Of a stretch of DNA of 64,000 bases, positions 56,783 through 64,000 are shown piece by piece. The notes beneath the pieces are model-generated. The model was not told where the DNA came from, ran no database searches, and was given only the letters and a program-made list of their open reading frames with translations. Location of the stretch: assembly GCF_000154285.1 (NCBI RefSeq), contig NZ_DS483470.1:1-64000 (forward strand). Reading direction: 5' to 3'. The position numbers were made by a program, and so were the translations under genes. The DNA is from Amedibacillus dolichus DSM 3991. GTDB lineage: Bacteria; Bacillota_I; Bacilli_A; Erysipelotrichales; Erysipelotrichaceae. Position 1 is the first letter of the stretch; the number at the start of each line of letters is the position of its first letter.

Positions 56783-57715
56783 ATGAAGGTTTTAATTACA
56801 CCAAGAGGGTTTGCTAAATATGGTCAAAAAGAGATAGAAAGAATGCGCAATGCTGGATTAGAGGTACACTATAACGATACAGGCTTGGCATATACCCATG
56901 AAGAATTTAAAAAATTAGGCAAAGATGCTGATGCAATTATTGTAGGGGTTGATTGCCTAGATGCAAAAATGATGTCTGACTGTCCGAATTTGAAGGTAGT
57001 ATGTAAATTCGGTGTAGGAACGGATAATATTAATTTGGATTATGCAAAGGCACACAATATTTATATTGGACGTTGTGTGGGAGGAAATTCTCGTTCAGTT
57101 GCTGAACATGTAGTCGCTTTGATGTTTGCAGAGGCAAAAAATTTATATTATGCAATAAATGAAGTAAAGGATCATAAATGGACAAAGCCAACCGGTTTGG
57201 AAATTTACGGAAAAAGATTAGGGATTATCGGCTTTGGCATGATTGGTAAATATTTGGCAGATTATGCTAATGGTATGGGAATGGATATTTATGCGTATGA
57301 TGCTTTTCCTATTTCCAAGGAAGAAGCGCAAAAGCATCATGTGAAGGTTGCATCGCTAGATGAAATTTATGCGGAGTGTGATTATATATCTTTGCATGTT
57401 CCCTTGTTAGATTCAACCAAAAATATGATTTCTACCAAAGAATTCAAAAGTATGAAGAACTCGGCATGTATAATCAATGCGGCAAGAGGTGGTGTCGTAG
57501 ATGAGGAAGCCTTGTATGAAGCATTAACAACTGGTGAAATTCGTTCAGCATGCTTTGACGTTTATAGCAGTGAACCTCCGAAAGAAAATGATAAGCTGCT
57601 AGCATTAGAAAACTTTTATTTAACACCACATACAGCAGCAAGAACACAGGAAGCGGAAACACGTACTTGCGAAATATCAGCAAATATCGTGATGGAGCAG
57701 CTATTAGGAAAGTAG
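56783..57715 (+). CDS. D-2-hydroxyacid dehydrogenase
   Basis: 310-residue NAD(H)-dependent enzyme of the SerA/D-isomer-specific family. The Rossmann motif GFGMIGKYLADYA is near residue 156, ASLDEIYAECDYISLHVPLLDSTKN has the expected acidic residue, and INAARGGVVDEEAL precedes the catalytic region with DVYSSEPP and HTAARTQEA (His). It could oxidise or reduce a D-2-hydroxy sugar acid in this pathway; a role in serine synthesis is unlikely from its context. The ATG at 56783 follows gaaaggggacgatttt. Confidence 0.86.
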   Translation: MKVLITPRGFAKYGQKEIERMRNAGLEVHYNDTGLAYTHEEFKKLGKDADAIIVGVDCLDAKMMSDCPNLKVVCKFGVGTDNINLDYAKAHNIYIGRCVGGNSRSVAEHVVALMFAEAKNLYYAINEVKDHKWTKPTGLEIYGKRLGIIGFGMIGKYLADYANGMGMDIYAYDAFPISKEEAQKHHVKVASLDEIYAECDYISLHVPLLDSTKNMISTKEFKSMKNSACIINAARGGVVDEEALYEALTTGEIRSACFDVYSSEPPKENDKLLALENFYLTPHTAARTQEAETRTCEISANIVMEQLLGK

Positions 57716-57722
57716 GATAGAA

Positions 57723-58325
57723 ATGGAAGAAATCGGAAAGCAGTTTCTCAGAAACATTCAAAATGAAATGGATAGCTATATTGAAAATGTAGATTTAACG
57801 GCTGTTGAGAAAGCGGCAAATATCATTCTCGATGCAGAAGCTAAAGGAAAACGTGTACATGTAACCGGAATCGGAAAACCGGGGCATGTGGCCGGCTATA
57901 TAGCAAGCCTATTATCTTCAACAGGCACTCCATCATATGAATTGCATGGAACTGAAGCTGTACATGGATCAAGCGGACAAGTGCTGACAGGTGATGTTGT
58001 AATTGCGATTAGTAACAGTGGAGAAACTTCGGAGTTAAAAGCGACAGTGGATACGCTTTTAAAAAATGGTGCACGCATCATCAGCTGTACTGGGAATGAG
58101 CACTCTAGCTTAGCACAAAGCAGTGAGGTATGTCTTAAAGCACAGGTAGGACGAGAAGGAGATTCGTTGAATAAGCCTCCTCGTGCATCTATTCTTGCGG
58201 AAATCATTGTTTTACAGCTGTTGAGTGATCTTTTACAAGAACATAAGCATTTGAATTTAGAACAATATGTAAAATGGCACCCGGGTGGAAGCTTAGGAAA
58301 AAGTATTCGAGAAATGGAAAAATAG
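57723..58325 (+). CDS. SIS-domain sugar-phosphate isomerase, KpsF/GutQ-like
   Basis: 200 residues. It has a single SIS domain (VTGIGKPGHVAGYIASLLSSTGTPSYELHGTEAVHG, ISNSGETSEL) and the C-terminal HPGGSLGK motif of the arabinose-5-phosphate isomerases, but lacks their CBS domains. It probably isomerises an aldose/ketose phosphate produced by this pathway; it could alternatively be a deaminase/isomerase-type SIS enzyme. It lies 7 nt after the dehydrogenase and 17 nt before the IIA gene. Confidence 0.83.
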   Translation: MEEIGKQFLRNIQNEMDSYIENVDLTAVEKAANIILDAEAKGKRVHVTGIGKPGHVAGYIASLLSSTGTPSYELHGTEAVHGSSGQVLTGDVVIAISNSGETSELKATVDTLLKNGARIISCTGNEHSSLAQSSEVCLKAQVGREGDSLNKPPRASILAEIIVLQLLSDLLQEHKHLNLEQYVKWHPGGSLGKSIREMEK

Positions 58326-58342
58326 AAAGAGGAAATTTACGT

Positions 58343-58762
58343 ATGGAAAAATTTAATATTGTTATCGGTACGCATGGTCGTTTCGGTGAAGAACTTGTAA
58401 AATCAGCAGCTATGATTGCCGGAAATATGGGACGTGTGAAAGCTTGTTCCTTATTGCCAGAGTATTCTTTTGAAGATTATATGAGGCTGGTTGATAAAAC
58501 ATTATCTGAATTAGACGATGGTTTTACAATTGTATTAGTGGACTTGTATGGTGGTACACCTTGTAATACTTTTACTGTTTTATCGCAAAAATACCATTAT
58601 GATGTTTTAACAGGTTTAAACTTACCAATGCTGATTGATTTATATTTGAAGCTGTCAAATGCATCGGAAATTGAGGCGAAAAAGCTTGTTACGGAAACCA
58701 TCAATACGTATATGCAGGCATGTGTTCATACCAATCAGCAATTGTATGGAAATCAGGAATAA
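58343..58762 (+). CDS. PTS mannose-class EIIA
   Basis: 139 residues with the phosphorylated His in NIVIGTHGRFGEELVKSA near residue 9 and the DLYGGTPCNTF loop near residue 72, characteristic of the IIA-Man family. It receives phosphate from HPr and gives it to the IIB proteins. The ATG at 58343 follows agaaagaggaaatttacgt. A longer frame from 58274 overlaps the SIS gene and is less likely. Here IIA is placed after the catabolic enzymes, an uncommon order. Confidence 0.92.
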   Translation: MEKFNIVIGTHGRFGEELVKSAAMIAGNMGRVKACSLLPEYSFEDYMRLVDKTLSELDDGFTIVLVDLYGGTPCNTFTVLSQKYHYDVLTGLNLPMLIDLYLKLSNASEIEAKKLVTETINTYMQACVHTNQQLYGNQE

Positions 58763-58837
58763 AAAATATCTAAATCATTAGTATTTACACCAAAAAAATG
58801 ATATTCTTTATCCATAAAATATTTCGAGGTGAACGAA

Positions 58838-59920
58838 ATGCTAATAGGAGAAATTTTTGACGAGTTTATTCATGTTATACATGAAAATCAAAAATATACA
58901 ATCGGTTTAATCAACGAAAATAAAGAGGTTGCTTTGTGCAGTGATACAAAGATGATTTCAAAAACTGTTGATTATAATTATCCGAATAAAAACAATGTTT
59001 TTTTTGAAATTGTCGTAAAAGGACAGGAGTTTGGTTATTTATGGGTGCATGGAGAAGATGATAGCTTACAAATGATTGCGAATCTTCTTCATGAATCTTT
59101 AACGATTCGTTTGATGTATGAGATTAACCAAACGAATTTAAAACGTAAAGTTACCAAGGACGATGAATTGGTAAAATGTTTATTAGATGAAAAAACATTT
59201 GATATGAATAAGGTTGTAGATTTATTGAGTGATCTCGGCATTCATGCAAATAAATCACATGTGGCTATTTATATGGTGTCGGATTATAAGGATATCAATA
59301 CGCAAGATGTTGTGCGATTGAAAATGAATCCGGATAGCAGAGATATTATTTACTCTTTGCTAAATGAACGCTGCTTATTGATTTTTAAAGATATTCCAGA
59401 AAATATAAAGGAAAATGAAGAAATACGTGAATATATTTTAAAATATATCAAAAAACTAAAAGAGATGGACTTTGATGATTGCTATTATTTTGTAGGAACC
59501 TTACAGCATAAGATGCGGCAATATGTGAATTCCTATAAAAGTTGCTTATGGTTGAAAAATCATACGAAATATGAAAAGAATGTACCGGTTTTCTTTATGG
59601 ATTATTTGACAGAATACTTTTTTTCAAAAATATCTGTAAAAGATATTGAAAACGTTTATAATTATTATATAGAAACTGGTAAGAAAATCGATGTCGAAGA
59701 ATTAGAAGAAATATCCAAAGCTTTATTGATGAATGATTTTAATTTAACACAGGCTGCGGAGGAATTGTTTTTACATAAAAACACGTTAATCTACAAATTG
59801 AAAAAATATGAAGAGGTATTTCAAATAGACATAAGGGGTAGTTTTCAAGGGAAGATTCTTTTGATATTGATTTCATATATGTTAAGGGAGCAAAATCATA
59901 AGGTACAAGTGGGTGAGTAG
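58838..59920 (+). CDS. CdaR/PucR-family transcription regulator
   Basis: 360 residues. The C-terminal HTH LTQAAEELFLHKNTLIYKLKKYEEVF near residue 312 is the HTH_30 motif of CdaR/PucR proteins. The first half resembles the sugar-diacid recognition region of CdaR in outline only. CdaR proteins usually activate glucarate or galactarate genes, so one inside a mannose-class PTS operon is unusual. It sits between IIA and a second IIB gene and overlaps the latter's region by a few nt. The ATG at 58838 has the SD gaggtgaacgaa; GTG 58829 would add three residues. Confidence 0.82.
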   Translation: MLIGEIFDEFIHVIHENQKYTIGLINENKEVALCSDTKMISKTVDYNYPNKNNVFFEIVVKGQEFGYLWVHGEDDSLQMIANLLHESLTIRLMYEINQTNLKRKVTKDDELVKCLLDEKTFDMNKVVDLLSDLGIHANKSHVAIYMVSDYKDINTQDVVRLKMNPDSRDIIYSLLNERCLLIFKDIPENIKENEEIREYILKYIKKLKEMDFDDCYYFVGTLQHKMRQYVNSYKSCLWLKNHTKYEKNVPVFFMDYLTEYFFSKISVKDIENVYNYYIETGKKIDVEELEEISKALLMNDFNLTQAAEELFLHKNTLIYKLKKYEEVFQIDIRGSFQGKILLILISYMLREQNHKVQVGE

Positions 59921-59921
59921 T

Positions 59922-60392
59922 ATGATAGGGATAAATATTAAACTTGTTCGTGTGGATTCTCGATTGCTGCATGCAACCGTACAATTAAATTGGAATCAAT
60001 TTATAAACGCAGATCAGGTGTGGGTAGTAAGTCCGCATTATGTGGAAGATCCGTTCATTGCCAATGTGATGCAGCTTTGCTTACCGAAAACAATGAAGGT
60101 AAATTTTTATTCGGTAGAACAGCTAATGGAACAGCTGCAAATGAAAGCAAATACTAAAGTTATGATTATTTTTCCGAATTTAGAGATTGTAGAGAAGGCT
60201 GTTCGTTTAGGATTTTATACAAAAGAAATTCAACTTCCTTATCCAGCCAGTCGCGTGATGTTGAAGTCATTAACAGAATATTTTTCGCAGGAAGATATTA
60301 AAAGGATTCGTTATATTCAAGAGCAAAATATTAAATTGTTTTTTCAGACAACACCTTATGATAATAAAGACTATACGATATTTACAAAGTAA
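59922..60392 (+). CDS. PTS mannose-class EIIB, second and divergent copy
   Basis: 156 residues. The active-site histidine is kept in VDSRLLHATVQLNW, but the usual HGQV reads HATV, and the glycine-rich motif of the first IIB (GGLGGGPGRK) is replaced by a stretch without glycines (IQLPYPASRVMLKSL). Overall fold elements remain (FFQTTPYD at the end). It may be a specialised or regulatory IIB that signals phosphorylation state to the adjacent CdaR-like regulator. The start follows gtgggtgagt, overlapping the regulator end. Confidence 0.8.
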   Translation: MIGINIKLVRVDSRLLHATVQLNWNQFINADQVWVVSPHYVEDPFIANVMQLCLPKTMKVNFYSVEQLMEQLQMKANTKVMIIFPNLEIVEKAVRLGFYTKEIQLPYPASRVMLKSLTEYFSQEDIKRIRYIQEQNIKLFFQTTPYDNKDYTIFTK

Positions 60393-60404
60393 AGGAGAAT
60401 ATTT

Positions 60405-61295
60405 ATGTTTGAAGGAATTATTACACCAATCGTAACCCCGTTTCATCGTGATGCACAGGAAAGCATCAACTATGAAGCAACTAAGCAGCTAATCGATCAT
60501 TTGATTGAGCATGGCGTTAAGGGGATTTTCATCCTCGGCAGCAATGGCGAATTTCATGTCATTGATGAAGAAGAAAAGCTTGCCTTTGCGAAAAGGGTTA
60601 TCGAAATTGTTAATAAGCGAGTACCGGTGTTTGTCGGAACCGGTTGCTGCTCCACAAGAGAAACGATTCGCTTATCGAAGAAAATGGAGGAACTAGGAGC
60701 CGATGCGCTAAGTGTGATCACACCATATTTCTTAAAGCCAACCAATGCCAATTTGTATGCGCATTATAAGGCGGTGGCAGAAAGTGTGAACCTACCAATT
60801 GTTTTATATAACATACCCAAAGCAACCGGTTGTCCGTTAGATCCAGAACTTGTAAATGAGCTGGCAGATATTGAAAATATCAAGGCAATCAAAGACAGCA
60901 GCGGAGAAGAAGAACGCATACAGGCGTATGCAAAGATTGCGAAAGAAAAGGATTTCAAGCTGTTGATAGGCAGTGATTCAAAAATATCCTACGCTTATGA
61001 ATTAGGCGCAAGCGGCGCGGTAGCAGGAACCAGTAATGTTATCACAGATACATTGGTGGCATTGGATCGTGCATTGAGAAATAAGGAACAAGAGAGTGCA
61101 GAGAAGTTGCAAAAGGATATTGATGTATTGCGAGGAGTTTTAAAGCTAGGAACGGTACCGAGTGCGATGAAGCGAGCAGTGGAGCTAGCCGGTATTGCCG
61201 AGGTAGGACCTGCTCGTATGCCTGTAGAGGAACTAAGCAAGGAAGATGATGAAAAAATCATCGAAATGTTAAGATATTATGGTTTAGCTAAATAA
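60405..61295 (+). CDS. DapA/NanA-family aldolase
   Basis: 296-residue class I aldolase or lyase. ITPIVTPFHRD is at the start, LGSNGEFHV near residue 46, catalytic Tyr in IVLYNIPKAT near residue 135, and the Schiff-base Lys in IKAIKDSSGEE near residue 165. This is the family of DHDPS, sialate lyase and 2-keto-3-deoxy-sugar-acid aldolases. The operon points to a sugar-acid aldolase, giving pyruvate and an aldehyde, rather than lysine synthesis. It ends the PTS operon. The SD is aaaggagaat. Confidence 0.88.
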   Translation: MFEGIITPIVTPFHRDAQESINYEATKQLIDHLIEHGVKGIFILGSNGEFHVIDEEEKLAFAKRVIEIVNKRVPVFVGTGCCSTRETIRLSKKMEELGADALSVITPYFLKPTNANLYAHYKAVAESVNLPIVLYNIPKATGCPLDPELVNELADIENIKAIKDSSGEEERIQAYAKIAKEKDFKLLIGSDSKISYAYELGASGAVAGTSNVITDTLVALDRALRNKEQESAEKLQKDIDVLRGVLKLGTVPSAMKRAVELAGIAEVGPARMPVEELSKEDDEKIIEMLRYYGLAK

Positions 61296-61366
61296 TAATA
61301 TAAAAAGGGATAGAATAAAAAAGTAACAGTTTTATAGAAAATAATAAGTGTTTTTAAGGTTATAAA

Positions 61367-61404
61367 GAAACGAGAGGGTCGATAGGATAAGGTCTTTTCG
61401 TTTC
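61367..61404 (+). terminator. Hairpin after the DapA-like gene
   Basis: GAAACGA and TCGTTTC pair around a loop that itself may pair (GGGTC with GGTCT). It is followed by an A/T-rich stretch, a possible weak terminator. Confidence 0.45.
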
Positions 61405-61528
61405 ATTTATTTACAGAGATGCAAATCGAATTTTTAAGGAAGCCTACACAATTAATGCATTTTTTAAAATGCGAGTATGATTGAAATGAACTGTTTATTG
61501 AAAGATAACAAATGAAAAAAATAATATT

Positions 61529-61553
61529 AAAATCGCCATTGGCGATTTTTTTT
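61529..61553 (+). terminator. Strong terminator before lspA
   Basis: AATCGCC and GGCGATT pair around ATT, followed by eight T. The gap 61296-61610 holds no gene; a TATAAT-like box lies at 61556-61561 just after the hairpin, probably the lspA promoter. Confidence 0.85.
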
Positions 61554-61610
61554 GATATAATAAGGCGTGAATTTAACACAGTGATAGAATAAATAGGCGA
61601 GGTGGGCATT

Positions 61611-62087
61611 ATGAAATATAGAAACAGCATGATTGGTGTATTGATTATTGTATTGGATCAGCTTTCAAAATATTGGATCAATGCAACGATGGCATTGGGA
61701 GAAAGTATCGAAATTATACCGAATTTTTTTCGTTTAACCAATGTTCATAATACCGGAGCGGCATGGAGCATCTTTGAAGGAAAAATGATATTTTTCTACT
61801 TAATTACGATTGTATTTTTAATTGCGATGGTTTATTTTTATCGAACGAGTGAAGATGCGGATACATTTACGAAATTAGGCATGATATTGATGATGGCTGG
61901 GGCAGTAGGTAATTTTATTGATCGTCTGGCATTACAGTATGTTCGTGATTTTTTTGATTTTCTTTTATTGGGATATAATTTTCCGGTTTTCAATATTGCG
62001 GATATTTCTTTGTGTATTGGAGTGGCACTTATTATATTATCGGTTTTCCTTGAAAGTTATGGAGGTTTTTTTAAATGCGAGAAATAG
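61611..62087 (+). CDS. lspA: Lipoprotein signal peptidase
   Basis: 158-residue membrane aspartic protease that cleaves the signal peptide of prolipoproteins, including the four or more lipoproteins in this window. Four hydrophobic segments are present. The catalytic aspartates are in GNFIDRLALQYVRDFFDF and FNIADISLCIG; NTGAAWSI near residue 52 is conserved. The ATG at 61611 follows gcgaggtgggcatt. It overlaps rluD by 13 nt. Confidence 0.96.
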   Translation: MKYRNSMIGVLIIVLDQLSKYWINATMALGESIEIIPNFFRLTNVHNTGAAWSIFEGKMIFFYLITIVFLIAMVYFYRTSEDADTFTKLGMILMMAGAVGNFIDRLALQYVRDFFDFLLLGYNFPVFNIADISLCIGVALIILSVFLESYGGFFKCEK

Positions 62088-62986
62088 ATATTTGGGTAGC
62101 AGAAGATGCGGATAGTCAGCGAATTGATAAATATTTGAGTATGGTTGTTGAGGATCTTTCACGCAGTCGCATTGCTTCCTTGATTGAAGAAGGCAGTATT
62201 TTGGTTAACGGTGAAGTAATACGTGCAAAATATAAAGTAAAACCGGCAGACCACATTACCGCAGCATTTGAAGATGAAATGGCATTAGAGGCAGCACCGG
62301 AAAAGATGGAGCTTGATATTCGTTATGAGGATCATGATGTAATTGTTATCAATAAGCCGAAAGGAATCGTTGTGCATCCGGCAAATGGAAACCAAAGCGG
62401 TACATTGGTAAATGGTTTGTTGTATCATTGCAAGGATCTTTCCGGCATTAACGGAGTTTTGCGTCCGGGAATTGTGCATCGTATTGATAAGGATACGACT
62501 GGTCTTTTGATTGTGGCGAAAAATGATAAGGCACATGCTTCCTTGTCCAAACAGCTGCAAAATAAAAGTGTTAATCGCTTATATTATGCACTTGTGCATG
62601 GTGTAATTGAACATGAATTCGGAACGATTGATGCACCGATTGGAAGAGATCCAAAGGATCGTCAAAAAATGGCAGTCATCGCAACCAATTCTAAGCCGGC
62701 ACGCACTCATTTTCGCGTGGTAGAGCGTTTTGCGAAATATACCTTGGTTGAATGTCGTTTGGAAACCGGACGTACACATCAGATTCGTGTGCACATGCAA
62801 TATATCGGACACCCGGTCGTTGGTGATGAAAAGTATAGCTATCGTAAGACAATGAAAACGAATGGACAGCTTTTGCATGCGCATCAGCTAACCTTTCTAC
62901 ACCCGACAACCAACGAAAGAATTACAGTGGAGGCTCCATTACCGAAACAGTTTGCGGATATTTTAGAAGAATTACGAAATGCTTAG
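62075..62986 (+). CDS. rluD: 23S rRNA pseudouridine synthase, RluD type
   Basis: 303 residues. An S4-type RNA-binding region (RIDKYLSMVVEDLSRSRIASLIEEGSILVNG) comes first, then the pseudouridine synthase core with the catalytic Asp in HRIDKDTTGLL near residue 138. DVIVINKPKGIVVHPA and ETGRTHQIRVHMQ complete the family. It modifies uridines in 23S rRNA. lspA-rluD is a conserved Firmicutes neighbour pair; pyrR, which often follows, is not here. Confidence 0.95.
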   Translation: MREIDIWVAEDADSQRIDKYLSMVVEDLSRSRIASLIEEGSILVNGEVIRAKYKVKPADHITAAFEDEMALEAAPEKMELDIRYEDHDVIVINKPKGIVVHPANGNQSGTLVNGLLYHCKDLSGINGVLRPGIVHRIDKDTTGLLIVAKNDKAHASLSKQLQNKSVNRLYYALVHGVIEHEFGTIDAPIGRDPKDRQKMAVIATNSKPARTHFRVVERFAKYTLVECRLETGRTHQIRVHMQYIGHPVVGDEKYSYRKTMKTNGQLLHAHQLTFLHPTTNERITVEAPLPKQFADILEELRNA

Positions 62987-63001
62987 AAAGCAGGTGCATA
63001 A

Positions 63002-64000
63002 ATGGAATTCAATAAATATGATTTGTTTGCTTATCAGATAATGGAGTATTTGATAAGTGAGCGAAACTATCAAATTGTCAGGGTCATGCAGCATAAAAAT
63101 GATATTTGGCTTATCAATCCCCAAGCAGAGAATTTTCCGGTAGTACGTATTGCATCTAGCCATGAGCAAATGCTTAATGTAGAATATCTACGCAATGTTC
63201 ATGTTGCTTTGTTGGATATGATTCATCGTGAGGGCAGGTTGGTTGTTTTTCAAACCGATCCTCAAGCGGAACCGATTCACAATGAAGAAATTATCGAGGT
63301 GTATTGTGAACCGCACAAAATTAGTAATCCTATGATTTTAACGACTTTTCAGCAGTTGCCGCATATCATACGAGAAAGCAATGATATCAGTGGTGATATT
63401 GTACGTATCATGCGTACGATTGAGGAGGCTCAACAACGAAATTATGAGCGTGCAATGAAAAGATGGAAGGAGCGAATCCGCCCGAAGGCAACCTTGATAG
63501 CACTTGGTATTTTTGTTACCCTAAGTTTTTTTAGCTTACTGATACGATCCTTATGTAGCGATCAAACAGCAGCACTCATATTATCCGGATCTTTTTATAA
63601 AATCAATATTTTAGCAGCGCATGAATATTGGCGATTATTTACGAGTGTCTTTGTATCCGACAGTTTACTAAGTTTGATTTTGCAGGGAATCGCATTTTAT
63701 TACATCGCAAAATCCTGTGAACCGTATTATCAGAAAAAGCACTTTGTAGCAATTATATTGATTTCGATTTTCACAGGCAATCTATTTTTATTAGCCACCG
63801 GAACGAATGCCATTGCTATCGGTCTTGCACCCGCACTTTTCGGATTAAGCGGAGCTTTTCTTATACGTACGATAACTCAACGCTTGTATCGAAGCATTGT
63901 AATCAGTGCACAATGGGTTCGAAATGGAATTTTATTATGTCTGTTATTTGTGCTTCCGTATTCCTCGGCTTTGGCAATGCTTGGAGGATTTGTATGTGGA
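63002..64000 (+). CDS. Rhomboid-family membrane protein, 5' part, catalytic His apparently missing
   Basis: The frame is open at the right edge, so only the first 333 codons are seen. A soluble N-terminal part of about 170 residues with a coiled region precedes membrane segments, similar to the YqgP/GluP type. LFGLSGAFLIR holds the expected rhomboid Ser at residue 283 (GxSGA). The later motif normally reading AHxGG reads AMLGG, with Met326 where the catalytic His is expected. The ATG is preceded by aaagcaggtgcata. It could be an inactive rhomboid (iRhom-like in principle). Confidence 0.78.
   Translation, partial: MEFNKYDLFAYQIMEYLISERNYQIVRVMQHKNDIWLINPQAENFPVVRIASSHEQMLNVEYLRNVHVALLDMIHREGRLVVFQTDPQAEPIHNEEIIEVYCEPHKISNPMILTTFQQLPHIIRESNDISGDIVRIMRTIEEAQQRNYERAMKRWKERIRPKATLIALGIFVTLSFFSLLIRSLCSDQTAALILSGSFYKINILAAHEYWRLFTSVFVSDSLLSLILQGIAFYYIAKSCEPYYQKKHFVAIILISIFTGNLFLLATGTNAIAIGLAPALFGLSGAFLIRTITQRLYRSIVISAQWVRNGILLCLLFVLPYSSALAMLGGFVCG

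Noticed and set aside
59648-59661. TGAAAACGTTTATA, a CcpA cre-like box
   Set aside because: Lies inside the CdaR-like coding region, one mismatch from consensus; no promoter nearby.

Overview
The window is a low-GC Firmicutes chromosome. Gene order and protein character fit the Erysipelotrichia best. That class-level guess is an inference; no rRNA gene is present to confirm it. Supporting signs are the PyrR-type attenuator before a pyrBC-carAB-pyrKDFE operon, a T-box before thrS, the radC-mreCD-minCD-spoIVFAB order known from bacilli, the polA-mutM-coaE-dnaB-dnaI block, and SecA-type lipoproteins and an LPxTG-like surface adhesin.

Layout. (1) 1-4685: the 3' part of a beta-glucoside utilisation operon (BglG/LicT antiterminator, PTS EIIBC, EIIA, GH1 phospho-glucosidase) and a HAD phosphatase. 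(2) 4788-6681: an IS1634-like insertion sequence with unclassified coding remnants on both sides. Arginine codons change from mostly AGA/AGG before it to mostly CGT/CGC after it, so block 1 may be acquired. (3) 6837-16515: the complete de novo UMP operon. Its CarA has lost the glutaminase triad. (4) 16580-18035: tRNA-His(GTG), degV, tRNA-Ser(GGA). (5) 18259-27388: radC, mreC, mreD, minC, minD (no mreB), an AI-2E family exporter, a PII-like protein with a CPA2-type antiporter, a SpoIVFA/SpoIVFB-like pair, and an orphan ZnuA-like lipoprotein lacking the usual metal ligands. (6) 27490-36105: DNA replication and repair genes, then pfkA and pyk. (7) 36284-43512: a lipoprotein, a 1217-residue thioester/Cna-B adhesin behind a hairpin-rich leader, a ROK sugar kinase and an M29 aminopeptidase. 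(8) 43734-47098: T-box, a ThrRS without a TGS domain, a substrate-binding lipoprotein and a NifX-like protein with a His/Cys tail. (9) 47223-53390: FUSC transporter, Bcp peroxidase, HAD phosphatase, LacI regulator, NusG-II/Gx-transporter pair, TSCPD protein, dUTPase and small membrane proteins. (10) 53653-61295: a mannose-class PTS cluster with two aldolases, a D-2-hydroxyacid dehydrogenase, a SIS isomerase, a CdaR/PucR-type regulator and a second divergent IIB. It is the best candidate for an undescribed catabolic pathway. (11) 61611-64000: lspA, rluD and the first part of a rhomboid protein that appears to lack its catalytic His.

How the parts work together. Most genes are packed head to tail on the + strand with 1-4 nt overlaps and discrete hairpin terminators, so transcription units can be read directly. 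The only minus-strand genes are the transposase, bcp and the KDPG-aldolase-like gene. The last is divergent from the PTS operon it probably serves.
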